From: Halisarca cf. caerulea
Lineage: Eukaryota; Porifera; Demospongiae; Chondrillida; Halisarcidae
Reading direction: 5' to 3'
NCBI GenBank assembly: GCA_963170055.1
Contig: CAUJGJ010000015.1
Location: 1 to 64,000 of the forward strand
Length of the DNA: 64,000 bases
In this document: positions 39,201-48,999 of the stretch, piece by piece
How positions within the stretch are numbered: the stretch's first letter is position 1
Layout: each line of letters opens with the position of its first letter
The notes under the pieces: model-generated
The model's database searches: none
What the model saw: only the letters and a program-made list of their open reading frames with translations
What the model was told of the DNA's origin: nothing
Made by a program: the position numbers and the translations under genes

Positions 39201-40693
39201 TGTACAGTAGTTGGTTCACTTGTTCAGTAGCTGGTTGGTGCACCACACCCAAAACAATGCTATAGGACCCCACATGGGTCCAATGCAGCAATACAAACTC
39301 ACAAGATAACTTGTATTTTTGTTAAGTACAGCCAATACAGGCTTACTGCATATTCTCTAAAGATTTGTCACACCTATGGATAGTTTCACAAAAATTTCCT
39401 TTGACAAGAAGTAGAATTTACGTAGAATTGTTTTCCAGAACCTATACCTAGGGTAACCCTATAATGGCTGATGAAACTTTGGAGTCAAAGAACGAATACT
39501 TAGGCTATTACAAACATATACGAACGTACATGGTTATAATAATCTCAATTGTAGTGAAAAGAACATTAAAGTGCAACTCTTTGGTATACAGTTTGCAAGT
39601 TTTGAGGGGTATATATATCTATAGCTCCTCACATTGTTATCCCTAGCTGCTATTTTGTTGGTAACACTCAGCAGTATACCTACCCCAACAGAACAAAAAC
39701 AGCAAATAATCCAAAGCACAGAAAGAATCATTGTAAAAATTGCAAAACTTGAACCTGGTTCTAAAGTATATTTTCTGTTAAAAGGTTTGAAAGCATGGTG
39801 GTGGTCGCTTTGTGGGGTAGCTGTAGTTGCAGGATGTTCAACACCAGTGGATGGGCATCCGTACACATGGTACTTGATGTGTAGGACGTAATGGTTTCAC
39901 TACCCTGAAATCCTGCCTGCTCGAGTAGTCAGCACCTTGTCACACACAGCCTGCATGGCTTTTGGGGCATGATGTACCTCCCCGTCCTCGTCGGATGCCC
40001 TGGGCACACAAGTTAGTTGTGTGGCAAAGAGAGGTACAAGAATGATTGTTATTTGCAGCTATATATAATACTAGAGAACAAAGTTTTTTATATTAGACAA
40101 CACAACGAAGTTTTTGACAATGGTGCATGGTTTCATCAAATTTTAGCAATATTTTGACACAATCCAAGGATGGCAGAATTACTGAGTGCCAAACTTATAG
40201 TGGATATAATGGTACCAGTCTGACCGACTCCAAAATAATTGCGCAATATCCAAGTTTGTCATGATTATTTTTAGTATTTTCACAAGAGCATTATAAGTGA
40301 CCTTAAGACCATTCATCATGTTCTGTTAATATAATACAGTAAAGCACGGCAGCACATTTTGGCTTTATTTCCACTCTAGTATAACAATCGTATGAGGTAA
40401 ACCAATGTAACTACTACCAGGGGAACATAATACTGTGAAACATCTATAGACCTCATTAACCGCCATCCCTGCTTATTCACCATAAATTGACAGTAAGGCT
40501 ATATGTGAAGTGTATGTTTTGGCAATGACTCAGTGCTAGAAGATCGGATTGTAAACTGTATGAAGTGAAAGAAGTTTCAAATGTTATGACAAAGTTATAG
40601 TCACAATTAATTTTTAGCACTTATCTCGAATTATATGCACCTACACACAAACACACCCAAGTACAGTCACAAACAAGTGCTACAGATTTAAGA
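39201..40693. other. Non-repetitive AT-rich spacer, no gene recognised
   Basis: This is the only stretch of the window without tandem structure. The longest open frames are a 110-codon one on the minus strand (39866 to 39534) and an 85-codon one on the plus strand (39634-39891). They overlap each other, so at most one could be real. The minus-strand frame has a hydrophobic segment at about residues 41-68 followed by TNKIAARDNN. The plus-strand frame starts with a hydrophobic run resembling a signal peptide. Neither has a family signature I trust. A minus-strand frame near 40010-39930 ends in a short Cys-containing stretch. From about 40050 on, the sequence is AT-rich with frequent stops. It could contain exons or a decayed element. 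Confidence 0.6.
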
Positions 40694-40835
40694 GTTTATA
40701 TAGTACATTTGTGGATCTTTGAAAATAAAACAGGTGGAACCCTTATGGTATAGGGAATGCATGTGAATTTTGTATATCATACACTTCTCTGTAGGGAAAT
40801 ATGTGTGTGCGTGTGTACATATATATGTGGTGTGC

Positions 40836-40836
40836 T

Positions 40837-40872
<36 letters not shown>

Positions 40873-40890
40873 CTTGTGTGTGTGTGTGTG
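40836..40890. repeat. (TG)n microsatellite in first unit
   Basis: This is alternating TG with interruptions (TATG, CTTG). It is the variable core of the first unit of the second tandem repeat. Such purine-pyrimidine alternation is known to favour Z-DNA and length instability. Confidence 0.85.
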
Positions 40891-40902
40891 TACATGTGTG
40901 TG

Positions 40903-40965
40903 TACATGTGTCTGTGCATGTGCATGCGAGTTACACACTCGCATGCACATGCACAGACACATGTA
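40903..40965. repeat. Perfect 29-bp inverted repeat with 5-nt loop
   Basis: Positions 40903-40931 are the exact reverse complement of 40937-40965, separated by the 5-nt loop TACAC at 40932-40936. The left arm is the normal core of this repeat unit (TACATGTGTCTGTGCATG onward). Sibling units, for example near 43620-43670, continue directly into GAGTGTGTATGTAATA without the inverted copy. The right arm is therefore an inserted inverted copy of the adjacent sequence. It is predicted to form a stable hairpin in single-stranded DNA. Confidence 0.92.
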
Positions 40966-41030
40966 ATACGTAGGTGACTACAATTTGACTAGTGGATAGG
41001 GTGTCATACATTATTCCCTAGAGAATTGCG

Positions 41031-41257
41031 TAGGGAAATATGTGTGTGCGTGTGTACATATATGTGGTGTGCTTGTGTGTGTGAGTGTGTGTGTGTGTAC
41101 ATGTGTCTGTGCATGTGCATGTGAGTGTCTATGTAATACGTAGGTGACTACAATTTGACTAGTGGATAGTGTGTCATACATTATTCCCTAGAGAATTGCG
41201 TATCATTCCCGCAATGATTTCTGCTATCTGCGATTCATCATGGCTTATTCAGCGAGT
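41031..41257. repeat. Truncated tandem unit fused by internal deletion
   Basis: The text TAGAGAATTGCG, which normally continues TATCATTCCCGCAATG, runs instead into TAGGGAAATATGTGTG, the start of the TG core. The end of one unit and the left flank of the next are missing. The join lies within a shared GTA/TAG-like microhomology. The remaining 227 bp continue normally to the next unit start at 41258. Confidence 0.75.
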
Positions 41258-41503
41258 GTTTATGTAGTACATTTGTGGACCTTTGAAAAAAAAACAGGGG
41301 GAACCCTTATGGTATAGGGAATGTGTATACACACGTATGTGAATACACACGTGTGTGTGTATGTGCATGTGAGTGTCTATTTAATATGTAAATGACTAAA
41401 ATTTGAGCAGTGGATAGTGTGTCATACATTATTCCCTAGAGAATTGTGTATCACTCGCAATGATTTCCGCTATCTTCGATTCATCATGGCTTATTCAGCG
41501 AGT
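41258..41503. repeat. Short-type tandem unit
   Basis: This 246-bp unit passes from the left flank ACCCTTATGGTATAGGGAAT straight into GTGTATACACACG and AATACACACGTGTGTG, then GTGCATGTGAGTGTCTAT. It lacks the TTTTGTATATCGTACAC and CTCTGTAGGGAATTATG segment of long units. The unit at 43792 has the same deletion and the same AATACACACGTGTGTG join, so the two share an ancestor. Confidence 0.75.
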
Positions 41504-41652
41504 GTTTATGTAGTACATTTGTGGACCTTTGAAAATGAAACAGGGGAAACCCTTATGGTATAGGGAATGCATGTGAATTATATATATCGTATACTTCTCT
41601 GTAGGGAATTATGTGTGTGTGTATGTATGTGTGTGTGTATGTATGTGTGTGT

Positions 41653-41684
<32 letters not shown>

Positions 41685-41703
41685 ACATCAGGCCTGTAGC
41701 CAG

Positions 41704-41734
41704 GGGGGGTTCGTTGGGTTCGGACGAACCCCCC
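41704..41734. repeat. Subterminal 10-bp inverted repeat of the TIR element
   Basis: GGGGGGTTCG at 41704-41713 is the exact reverse complement of CGAACCCCCC at 41725-41734, with an 11-nt spacer. It lies just inside the left TIR and can form a GC-rich hairpin. Confidence 0.85.
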
Positions 41735-42007
41735 TTAAGAATCACCAAACAATAAAAAAAATAAGTCTATAAGGGTTCTAAAGGAGTATATAGCCTTATT
41801 GAGACCCACTAGGCACCTTTTCCCTTTGTTTCGTTGCTTAATTATCACTAAATGGTACCCAGAACGCTACCTGATCGCAATTGACCTCCATTTTGTGATT
41901 ATGTCATTTACCATCATAGTGACATATGGTACTATGTATTCTGTAATATAACTTGTTTGCACTGCGGATAATTTTGAGGGTATTTTGCATAGGGGGTCAA
42001 TGTATAA

Positions 42008-42013
42008 TGTGTG

Positions 42014-42085
<72 letters not shown>

Positions 42086-42118
42086 TATGTGTGTGTGTGC
42101 GTGCGTGTGCACGCGTGC
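42008..42118. repeat. Long (TG)n tract inside the TIR element
   Basis: The tract is a TG alternation from 42008 with a single C interruption at 42020, then pure GT for 58 bp at 42021-42078. Mixed TATG and GTGCGTGC steps follow to about 42118. It is the longest pure dinucleotide run in the window. Confidence 0.9.
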
Positions 42119-42502
42119 AGGTGAAGGGGGATTGTGGAAATCTGAAATGTAACCCCCCTCTGGAAAATCCTGCCTACAGGCCTGTACATGTGTGTGTATA
42201 TGTGGGTATATGTGCATGTGAGCATCTATTTAATACGCTAGTGACTTCAATTTGACTAGTGGATAGTGTGTCATACATTATTCCCTAGAGAATTGTGTAT
42301 CATTCCCGCAATGATTTCTGCTATCTGTGGTTCATCATGGCTTATTCAGAGAGCGTTTGTATAGTACATTTGTGCACCTTTGAAAATGAAACAGAGGGAA
42401 CGTTAACCCTTATGGTATAGGGAATGCATGTTAATTTTAAACATCGTACACTTATCTGTAGGGAATTATGTGTGTGGTGTGTACACATATGTGTGGTGTA
42501 CT

Positions 42503-42518
<16 letters not shown>

Positions 42519-42565
<47 letters not shown>
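42519..42565. repeat. (TG)n tract in the unit starting at 42355
   Basis: This is 47 bp of uninterrupted TG alternation within the variable core of a long-type unit. Length differences among sibling units are concentrated here. Confidence 0.9.
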
Positions 42566-42567
<2 letters not shown>

Positions 42568-43434
42568 ATGTGTGTGTATGTGTGTGTATGTATGTGTATG
42601 TGAGTGTCTATTTAATATGTAAGTGACTACAATTTGACCAGTGGATAGTGTGTCATACATTATTCCCTAGAGAATTGTGAATCAATCCCGCAATGAATTC
42701 TGCTATCTGCGATTCATCATGGCTTATTCAGCGAGTGTTTATGTAGTACATTTGTGCACCTTTGAAAACGAAACAGGGGGAAACCTTATGGTATAGGGAA
42801 TGCATGTAAAGTTTGAATATCGTACACTCCTCTGTAGGGAATTATGTGTGTGCGTATGTACATATATGTGGTGTGCTAGGGTGTGTGTGTGTATGATTGT
42901 GAGTGTGTGTGTGTACATGTGTGTGTATGTGTGTGTGTGTATGTGGATGTGAGTGTCTATTTAATACGTAGGTGACTACAATTTGACCAGAGGATAGTGT
43001 GTCATACATTATTCCCTAGAGAATTGTGTATCATTCCCGCAATGAATTCTTCTATCTGCGATTCATCATGGCTTATTCAGCGAGTGTTTATGTAGTACAT
43101 TTATGGACATTTGAAAATGAAACAGGGGGAACCCTTATGGTATAGGGAATGCATGTGAGTTTTGTATATTGTACTCTTCTCTGTAGGGAATTATGTGTGT
43201 GTGTGTGTACACATATGTGGTGTGTGCGTGTGTGTGTGTGTGTGAGTGTGTGTGTGTGTGTACATATGAGTTTGTACATGTGTCTGTGCATAAAGATGTG
43301 AGTGTCTATTTAATACGTAAATGACTACAATTTGACTAGTAGATAGTGTGTCATACATTATTCCCTAGAGAATTGTGCATCATTCCCGCAATGAATTCTG
43401 CTATCTGGGATTCATTATGGCTTATTCAGCAAGT

Positions 43435-43791
43435 GTTTATGTAGTACATTTGTGGACCTTTGAAAATGAACCAGGGGGAACCCTTATGGTATAGGGAATG
43501 CATGTGAATTTTGTATATCATACACTTCTCTGTAGGGAAATATGTGTGTGCGTGTGTACATATATATGTGGTGTGCTTGTGTGTGTGTGTGTGTGTGTGT
43601 GCTTGTGTGTGTGTGTGTACATGTGTGTGTGTACATGTGTCTGTGCATGTGCATGCGAGTGTGTATGTAATATGTAGGTGACTACAATTTGACTAGTGGA
43701 TAGGGTGTCATACATTATTCCCTAGAGAATTGCGTATCATTCCCGCAATGATTTCTGCTATCTGCGATTCATCATGGCTTATTCAGCGAGT
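43435..43791. repeat. Long-type unit closest to the hairpin-bearing unit
   Basis: This unit shares with the one at 40694 the variants TTTTGTATATCATACACTTC, TAGGGAAATATG, ACATATATATGTGG and GCATGCGAG. These distinguish the pair from other units. It therefore serves as the natural reference for what the 40694 unit looked like before the inverted insertion at 40932-40965. Confidence 0.7.
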
Positions 43792-44579
43792 GTTTATATA
43801 GTACATTTGTGGACCTTTGAAAGAGAAACAGGGGGAACCCTTATGGTATAGGGAATGTGAATACACACGTGTGTGTGTGTATGTGCATGTGAGTGTCTAT
43901 TTAATACGTAAGTGACTACAATTTGACTAGTGGTTAGTGTGTCATACAGTAATCCCTAGAGAATTGTGTATCATTCCTGCAATGCTTTCGGCTATCTGCG
44001 ATTCATCATGGCTTATTCAGTGAGTGTTTATGTAGTACATTTGTGGACCTTTGAAAATGAAAAAGGGGGAACCCTTATAGTATAAGAAATGCATGTGAAT
44101 TTTGTATATCGTACACTTCTTTCTAGGGAATTATGTGTGTACGTATGTGCGTATATGAGGTGTGTGTTTGTGTATATGTGTGTGTATGAGTGTGTGTGTG
44201 TACATGTGTGTGTGTATGAGTGTGTGTGTGTACATGTGTCTGTGCATGTGCACTAAAGTGCTGTGGGCATATTTGTGTATAGTGTTGGATACACTGGTGC
44301 TAATACAATAATTTGGTACTAGCACAACGCATATTCCCAGTATACAAGCATGAAGTTTCTGAAGTACTGTAGGCGTATTTTTGTATTGTTCGATATGGTG
44401 GTTCTAAGATATTTGATACTAGCACCATGCACATTCCCACACATGAAGTTTCTGAAGTGTTGCGGGCGTATCTGTGTAGTGTTAAATATGCTGGTGTTAA
44501 CACCAATATTTGGCATTAGCACCACGCACATTCCCAGTGGAAGCACATTAAGTTTCTGTAGTGCTGTGGGCAAATTTGT

Positions 44580-46270
44580 GTAGTGTTGGATATGGTGGTT
44601 CTAAGACCAATATTTGGCACAGTACCACGCACATTCCCAGTGAAAAAATATAAAGTTTCTGAAGTGCTGTGGGCGTATTTGTTTAGTGTTGAATATGCTG
44701 GTGTAAGACCAATATTTGGCACTAACACCACGCACATTCCCAGTGGACACACATGAAGTTTATGAAGTGCTGTGGGCATATTTGTGTAGTGTTGAATATA
44801 GTGGTTCTAAGACAAATATTTGGCATTAGCACGACGCACATTCCCAGTTCACACAAATGAAGTTTCTGAATATCTGTGGGTGTATTTGTGTAGTGATGGA
44901 TATGGTGGTTCTAAGACCAATATTTGGCATTAGCACCACGCACATTCCCAGTGTAAACGCATGAAGTTTCTAAAGTGCTATGGGCGTATTTGTGTAGTGT
45001 TGGATATGCTGGTGCTAATGCCAATATTTGGCAATAGCACCACGCACATTCCCAGTGGACACACATGACGTATCTGAAGAGCTGTGGGTGGTTCTGTGCA
45101 GTGTTGGATATGGTGGTTCTGAGACCAATATATGACACTAGCACCTCGCACATTCCCAGTGGACACACATGAAGTTTATGAAGTGCTGTGGGCATATTTG
45201 TGTGGTGTTGAGTATGGTGGTTCTAAAACCAATATTTTGCACTAGCACCACGCACATTCTCAGTGGACACACATGAAGTTTCTGAATTGCTGTGGGTGTA
45301 TTTGTGTAGTTATGGATGTGGTGGTTCTAAAACCAAAATTTGGCACAAGCACCATGCACATTCCCAGTGCACACGCATGAAGTTTCTGAGGTGCTGTGGG
45401 CGTTTTTGTGTACTATTGGATATGCTGGTGCTAATACAAATATTTGGCATTAGCACCACGCACATTCCAAGTGGAATCACATTAAGTTTCTAAACTGCTG
45501 TGGGTGTATTTGTGTAGTGTTGAATATGGTGGTTCTAAGACCAAAATTTGACACTAGCACCATACACATTCCTAGTGCACACGTATGAAGTTTCTGAAGT
45601 GCTGTGGGCGTATTTGTGTAGTGTTGGATATGGTGGTTCTAAGACCAATATTTGGTACTAACACCACGTACATTCTAAGTGGACACACATGAAGTTTCTG
45701 AAGTGCTGTGGGCGTATTTGTGTAGTGTTGGATATGGTGCTTCTAAGACCAAAATTTGGCACTAGCACCATGCACATTCCCAGTGCACACGCATGAAGTT
45801 TCTGAAGTGCTGTGGGCGTATTTGTGGAGTGTTGCATATGGTGGTTCTAAGACCAATATTTGGCACTAGCACCACGCACATTCTCAGTGGACACACATGA
45901 AGTTTCTGAAGTGCTGTGGGCGTATTTGTGTAGTGTTTAGTATGCTGGTGCTAATACCAATATTTGGCACTAACACCACGCACATTCCCAGTGGACACAC
46001 ATGAAGTTTATGAAGTGCTGTGGGCATATTTGTGTAGTGTTGAATATAGTGGTTCTAAGACAAATATTTGGCATTAGCACGACACACATTCCCAGTGGAC
46101 ACACATAAAGTTTCTGAATATCTGTGGGTGTATTTGTGTAATGTGGGATGTGGTGGTTCTAAGACCAAAATTTGGCACTAGCACCATGCACATTCCCAGT
46201 GCACACGCATGAAGTTTCTGAAGTGCTGTTGGCGTTTTTGTGTACTGTTGGATGTGGTGGTTCTAAGATT
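44580..46270 (-). repeat. Segment collinear with the reversed left arm edge
   Basis: Private markers pair with the left arm in mirror order. The AAAAAATATAAAGTTTC monomer (44645) pairs with 38945. The 44911-45210 block pairs with 38281-38580. ACATTCTAAGTGG (about 45670) pairs with 37810. GTGGAGTGTTGCATATGG (about 45830) pairs with 37645. GTGTTTAGTATGC (45937) pairs with 37547. ATGTGGGATGTGG (46141) pairs with 37440, and CTAAGATTAAAATTT (about 46265) with 37320. Coordinate sums stay within 83484-83597, shifting only by single-monomer indels. Confidence 0.88.
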
Positions 46271-47240
46271 AAAATTTGGCACTAGCACCATGCACATTCC
46301 CAGTGCACACGTATGAAGTTTCTGAAGTGCTGTGGGCGTTTTTGTGTAGTGTTGGATATGGTGGTTCTAAGACCAATACTTGGCACTAGCACCACGCACA
46401 TTCTCAGTGGACACACATGAAGTTTATGAAGTGCTGTGGGCATATTTGTGTAGTGTTGAATATGGTGGTTCTAAGACCAATTTTTGGCACTAGCACCATG
46501 CACGTTCTCAGTGGACACACATGAAGTTTTTAAACTGCTGTGGGCGTATTTGTGTAGTGTTTAGTATGCTGGTGCTAATACCAATATTTTGCACTAGCAC
46601 CACGCACATTCCCAGTGGACACACATGAAGTTTCTGAATATCTGTGGGTGTATTTGTGTAATGTGGGATGTGGTGGTTCTAAGACCAAAATTTGGCACTA
46701 GCACCATGCACATTCCCAGTGCACACGCATGAAGTTTCTGAAGTGCTGTTGGCGTTTTTGTGTACTGTTGGATGTGGTGGTTCTAAGATTAAAATTTGGC
46801 ACTAGCACCATGCACATTCCCAGTGCACACGTATGAAGTTTCTGAAGTGCTGTGGGCGTTTTTGTGTAGTGTTGGATATGGTGGTTCTAAGACCAATACT
46901 TGGCACTAGCACCACGCACATTCTCAGTGGACACACATGAAGTTTATGAAGTGCTGTGGGCATATTTGTGTAGTGTTGAATATGGTGGTTCTAAGACCAA
47001 TTTTTGGCACTAGCACCATGCACGTTCTCAGTGGACACACATGAAGTTTTTAAACTGCTGTGGGCGTATTTGTGTAGTGTTTAGTATGCTGGTGCTAATA
47101 CCAATATTTTGCACTAGCACCACGCACATTCCCAGTGGACACACATGAAGTTTCTGAATATTTGTGGGTGTATTTGTGTAATGTGGGATCTGGTGGTTCT
47201 AAGACCAATATTTGGCACTAGCACCACGCACATTCTCAGT
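46141..47240 (-). repeat. 520-bp type B pentamer, repeated
   Basis: ATGTGGGATGTGG at 46141 recurs at 46661, and as ATGTGGGATCTGG at 47181. Both steps are exactly 520 bp (5 monomers). The first two blocks look nearly identical by eye over their length. Confidence 0.85.
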
Positions 47241-48999
47241 GGACACACATGAAGTTTCTGAAGTGCTGTGGGCGTATTTGTGTAGTGTTGAATATTCTGG
47301 TGCTAATACCAATATTTAGTACTAGCACCACGCACATTCCCAATGGACACACATGAAGTTTCTGAATTGCTGTGGATGTATTTGTGTAGTGTTGGATATG
47401 GTGGTTCTAAGACCAAAATTTGGCACTAGCACCATGCACATTCCCAGTGCACACGTATGAAGTTTCTGAAGTGCTGTGGGCGTTTTTGTGTAGTGTTGGA
47501 TATGGTGGTTCTAAGACCAATATTTGGCACTAGCACCATGCACATTCCCAGTGGACACACATGAAGTTTATGAAGTGCTGTGGGCATATTTGTGTAGTGT
47601 TGAATATGGTGGTTCTAAGACCAATATTTGGCACTAGCACCATGCACATTCCCAGTGGACACGCATGAAGTTTCTGAAGTGCTGTGGGCGTTTTTGTGTA
47701 CTATTGGATATGCTGGTGCTAATACAAATATTTGGCATTAGCACCACGCACATTCCATGTGGAAGCACATTAAGTTTCTGTAGTGCTGTGGGCAAATTTG
47801 TGTAGTGTTGGATATGGTGGTTCTAAGACCAATATTTGGCACTAGCACCACGCACATTCCCAGTGGACACACATGAAGTTTCTGAATTGCTGTGGGTGTA
47901 TTTATGTAGGGTTGAATATGCTGGTGCTAAAACCAATAGTTGGCACTAGCACCACGCTCATTCCCAGTGGACACACATGAAGTTTCTGAATTGCTGTGGG
48001 CGTATTTGTGTAGTGTTGGATATGGTGGTTCAAAGACCAAAATTTGGCACTAGCACCACGCACATTCCCAGTGCACACGCATGAAGTTTCTAAAGTGCTG
48101 TGGGCGTATTTGTTAAGTGTTGGATATGGTGGTTCTAAGACCAATATTTGGCACTAGCACCACGCACATTCTCAGTGGACATACATGAAGTTTCTGAAGT
48201 GCTGTGGGCGTATTTGTGTAGTGTTGAATATTCTGGTGCTAAAACCAATATTTGGCACTAGCACCACGCACATTTCCAATGGACACACATGAAGTTTCTG
48301 AATTGCTGTGGATGTATTTGTGTAGTGTTGTATATGGTGGTTCTAAGACCAAAATTTGCCACTAGCACCATGCACATTCCCAGTGCACACGCATGAAGTT
48401 TCTGAAGTGCTGTGAGCGTTTTTGTGTAGTGTTGGATATGGTGGTTCTAAAACCAAAATTTGGCACTAGCACCATGCACATTCCCAGTGCACACGCATGA
48501 CGTTTCTGAAGTACTGTGGGCGTATTTGTGTAGTGTTGGATATGGTGGTTCTAAGACCAATACTTGGCACTAGCACCACGCAAATTCTCAGTGGACACAC
48601 ATGAAGTTTATGAAGAGCTGTGGGCGTATTTGTGTAGTGTTGAATATGGTGGTTCTAAAAACAATATTTGGCAATAGCACCATGCGCATTCCCAGTGGAC
48701 ACACATGAAGTTTCTGAATTTCTGTGGGTGTATTTGTGTAGTTTTGGATGTGGTGGTTCTAAGACCAAAATTTGGCACTAGCACCATGCACATTCCCAGT
48801 GCACACGCATGAAGTTTCTGAGGTGCTGTGGGCGTTTTTGTGTACTATTGGATATTCTGGTGCTAATACAAATATTTGGCATTAGCACCACGCACATTCC
48901 AAGTGGAATCACATTAGGTTTCTAAACTGCTGTGGGTGTATTTGTGTAGTGTTGGATATGGTGGTTCTAATACCAAAATTTCACACTAGTACCATACAC

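Larger units (their letters stand above)
41684..42189. mobile_element. 496-bp MITE-like TIR element with 5-bp target-site duplication
   Basis: The element spans 41689-42184. Its ends are inverted repeats: CAGGCCTGTAGCCAGG (41689-41704) and the reverse complement of 42169-42184, which matches at 15 of 16 bases. Inside the ends, both sides continue into a G-run followed by GGGGGGTT, offset by about 13 nt on the right. The flanks are TACAT (41684-41688) and TACAT (42185-42189), consistent with a 5-bp duplication. Sibling units show the empty site GTGTACATGTGTGTG, for example at about 42562. The interior is AT-rich and has no open frame for a transposase, so it is non-autonomous. It holds its own (TG)29 tract. 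The superfamily is not assigned, because the TIR and TSD do not fit one class unambiguously. Confidence 0.72.
40694..44252. repeat. Second tandem repeat: about ten 230-380 bp units with (TG)n core
   Basis: A conserved left flank (GTTTATGTAGTACATTTGTG, CTTTGAAAATGAAACAGGGG, ACCCTTATGGTATAGGGAAT) and right flank (GTGACTACAATTTGACTAGT, GTGTCATACATTATTCCC, TAGAGAATTG, TTCATCATGGCTTATTCAG) alternate with a variable core of TG, TATG and CATG steps. Unit starts are at 40694, 41258, 41504, 42355, 42737, 43086, 43435, 43792 and 44026. A truncated unit is fused at 41031. Full units are about 350-380 bp. Those at 41258 and 43792 lack the middle part and are about 240 bp. No coding potential is apparent: the Thr-His and Cys-Val repeat frames come from the TG tract. 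Confidence 0.9.

Noticed and set aside
39534..39866. CD225/dispanin-like membrane protein fragment
   Set aside because: The hydrophobic segment and a following polar stretch are only loosely similar. The second membrane segment and conserved motif are not visible.
39930..40020. Minus-strand peptide with KPCRLC as a piggyBac-type C-terminal Cys-rich domain
   Set aside because: Only one Cys-x-x-Cys pair lies in a short frame that ends almost at once. The other metal ligands and any DDE domain are absent. Not enough to call.
40743..42660. Cys-Val-rich and Thr-His-rich open frames on both strands
   Set aside because: They are translations of (TG)n and (CA)n tracts and break wherever the tract is interrupted.
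43858..43885. ACACACGTGTGTGT palindromes in the short tandem units as regulatory sites
   Set aside because: They arise where CA and TG tracts meet, and there is no gene nearby to regulate.
40694..44252. Common origin of the second tandem repeat and the satellite, from shared GGGAAT and GTGTG text
   Set aside because: The shared strings are short and of low complexity, and no longer collinear similarity is evident.
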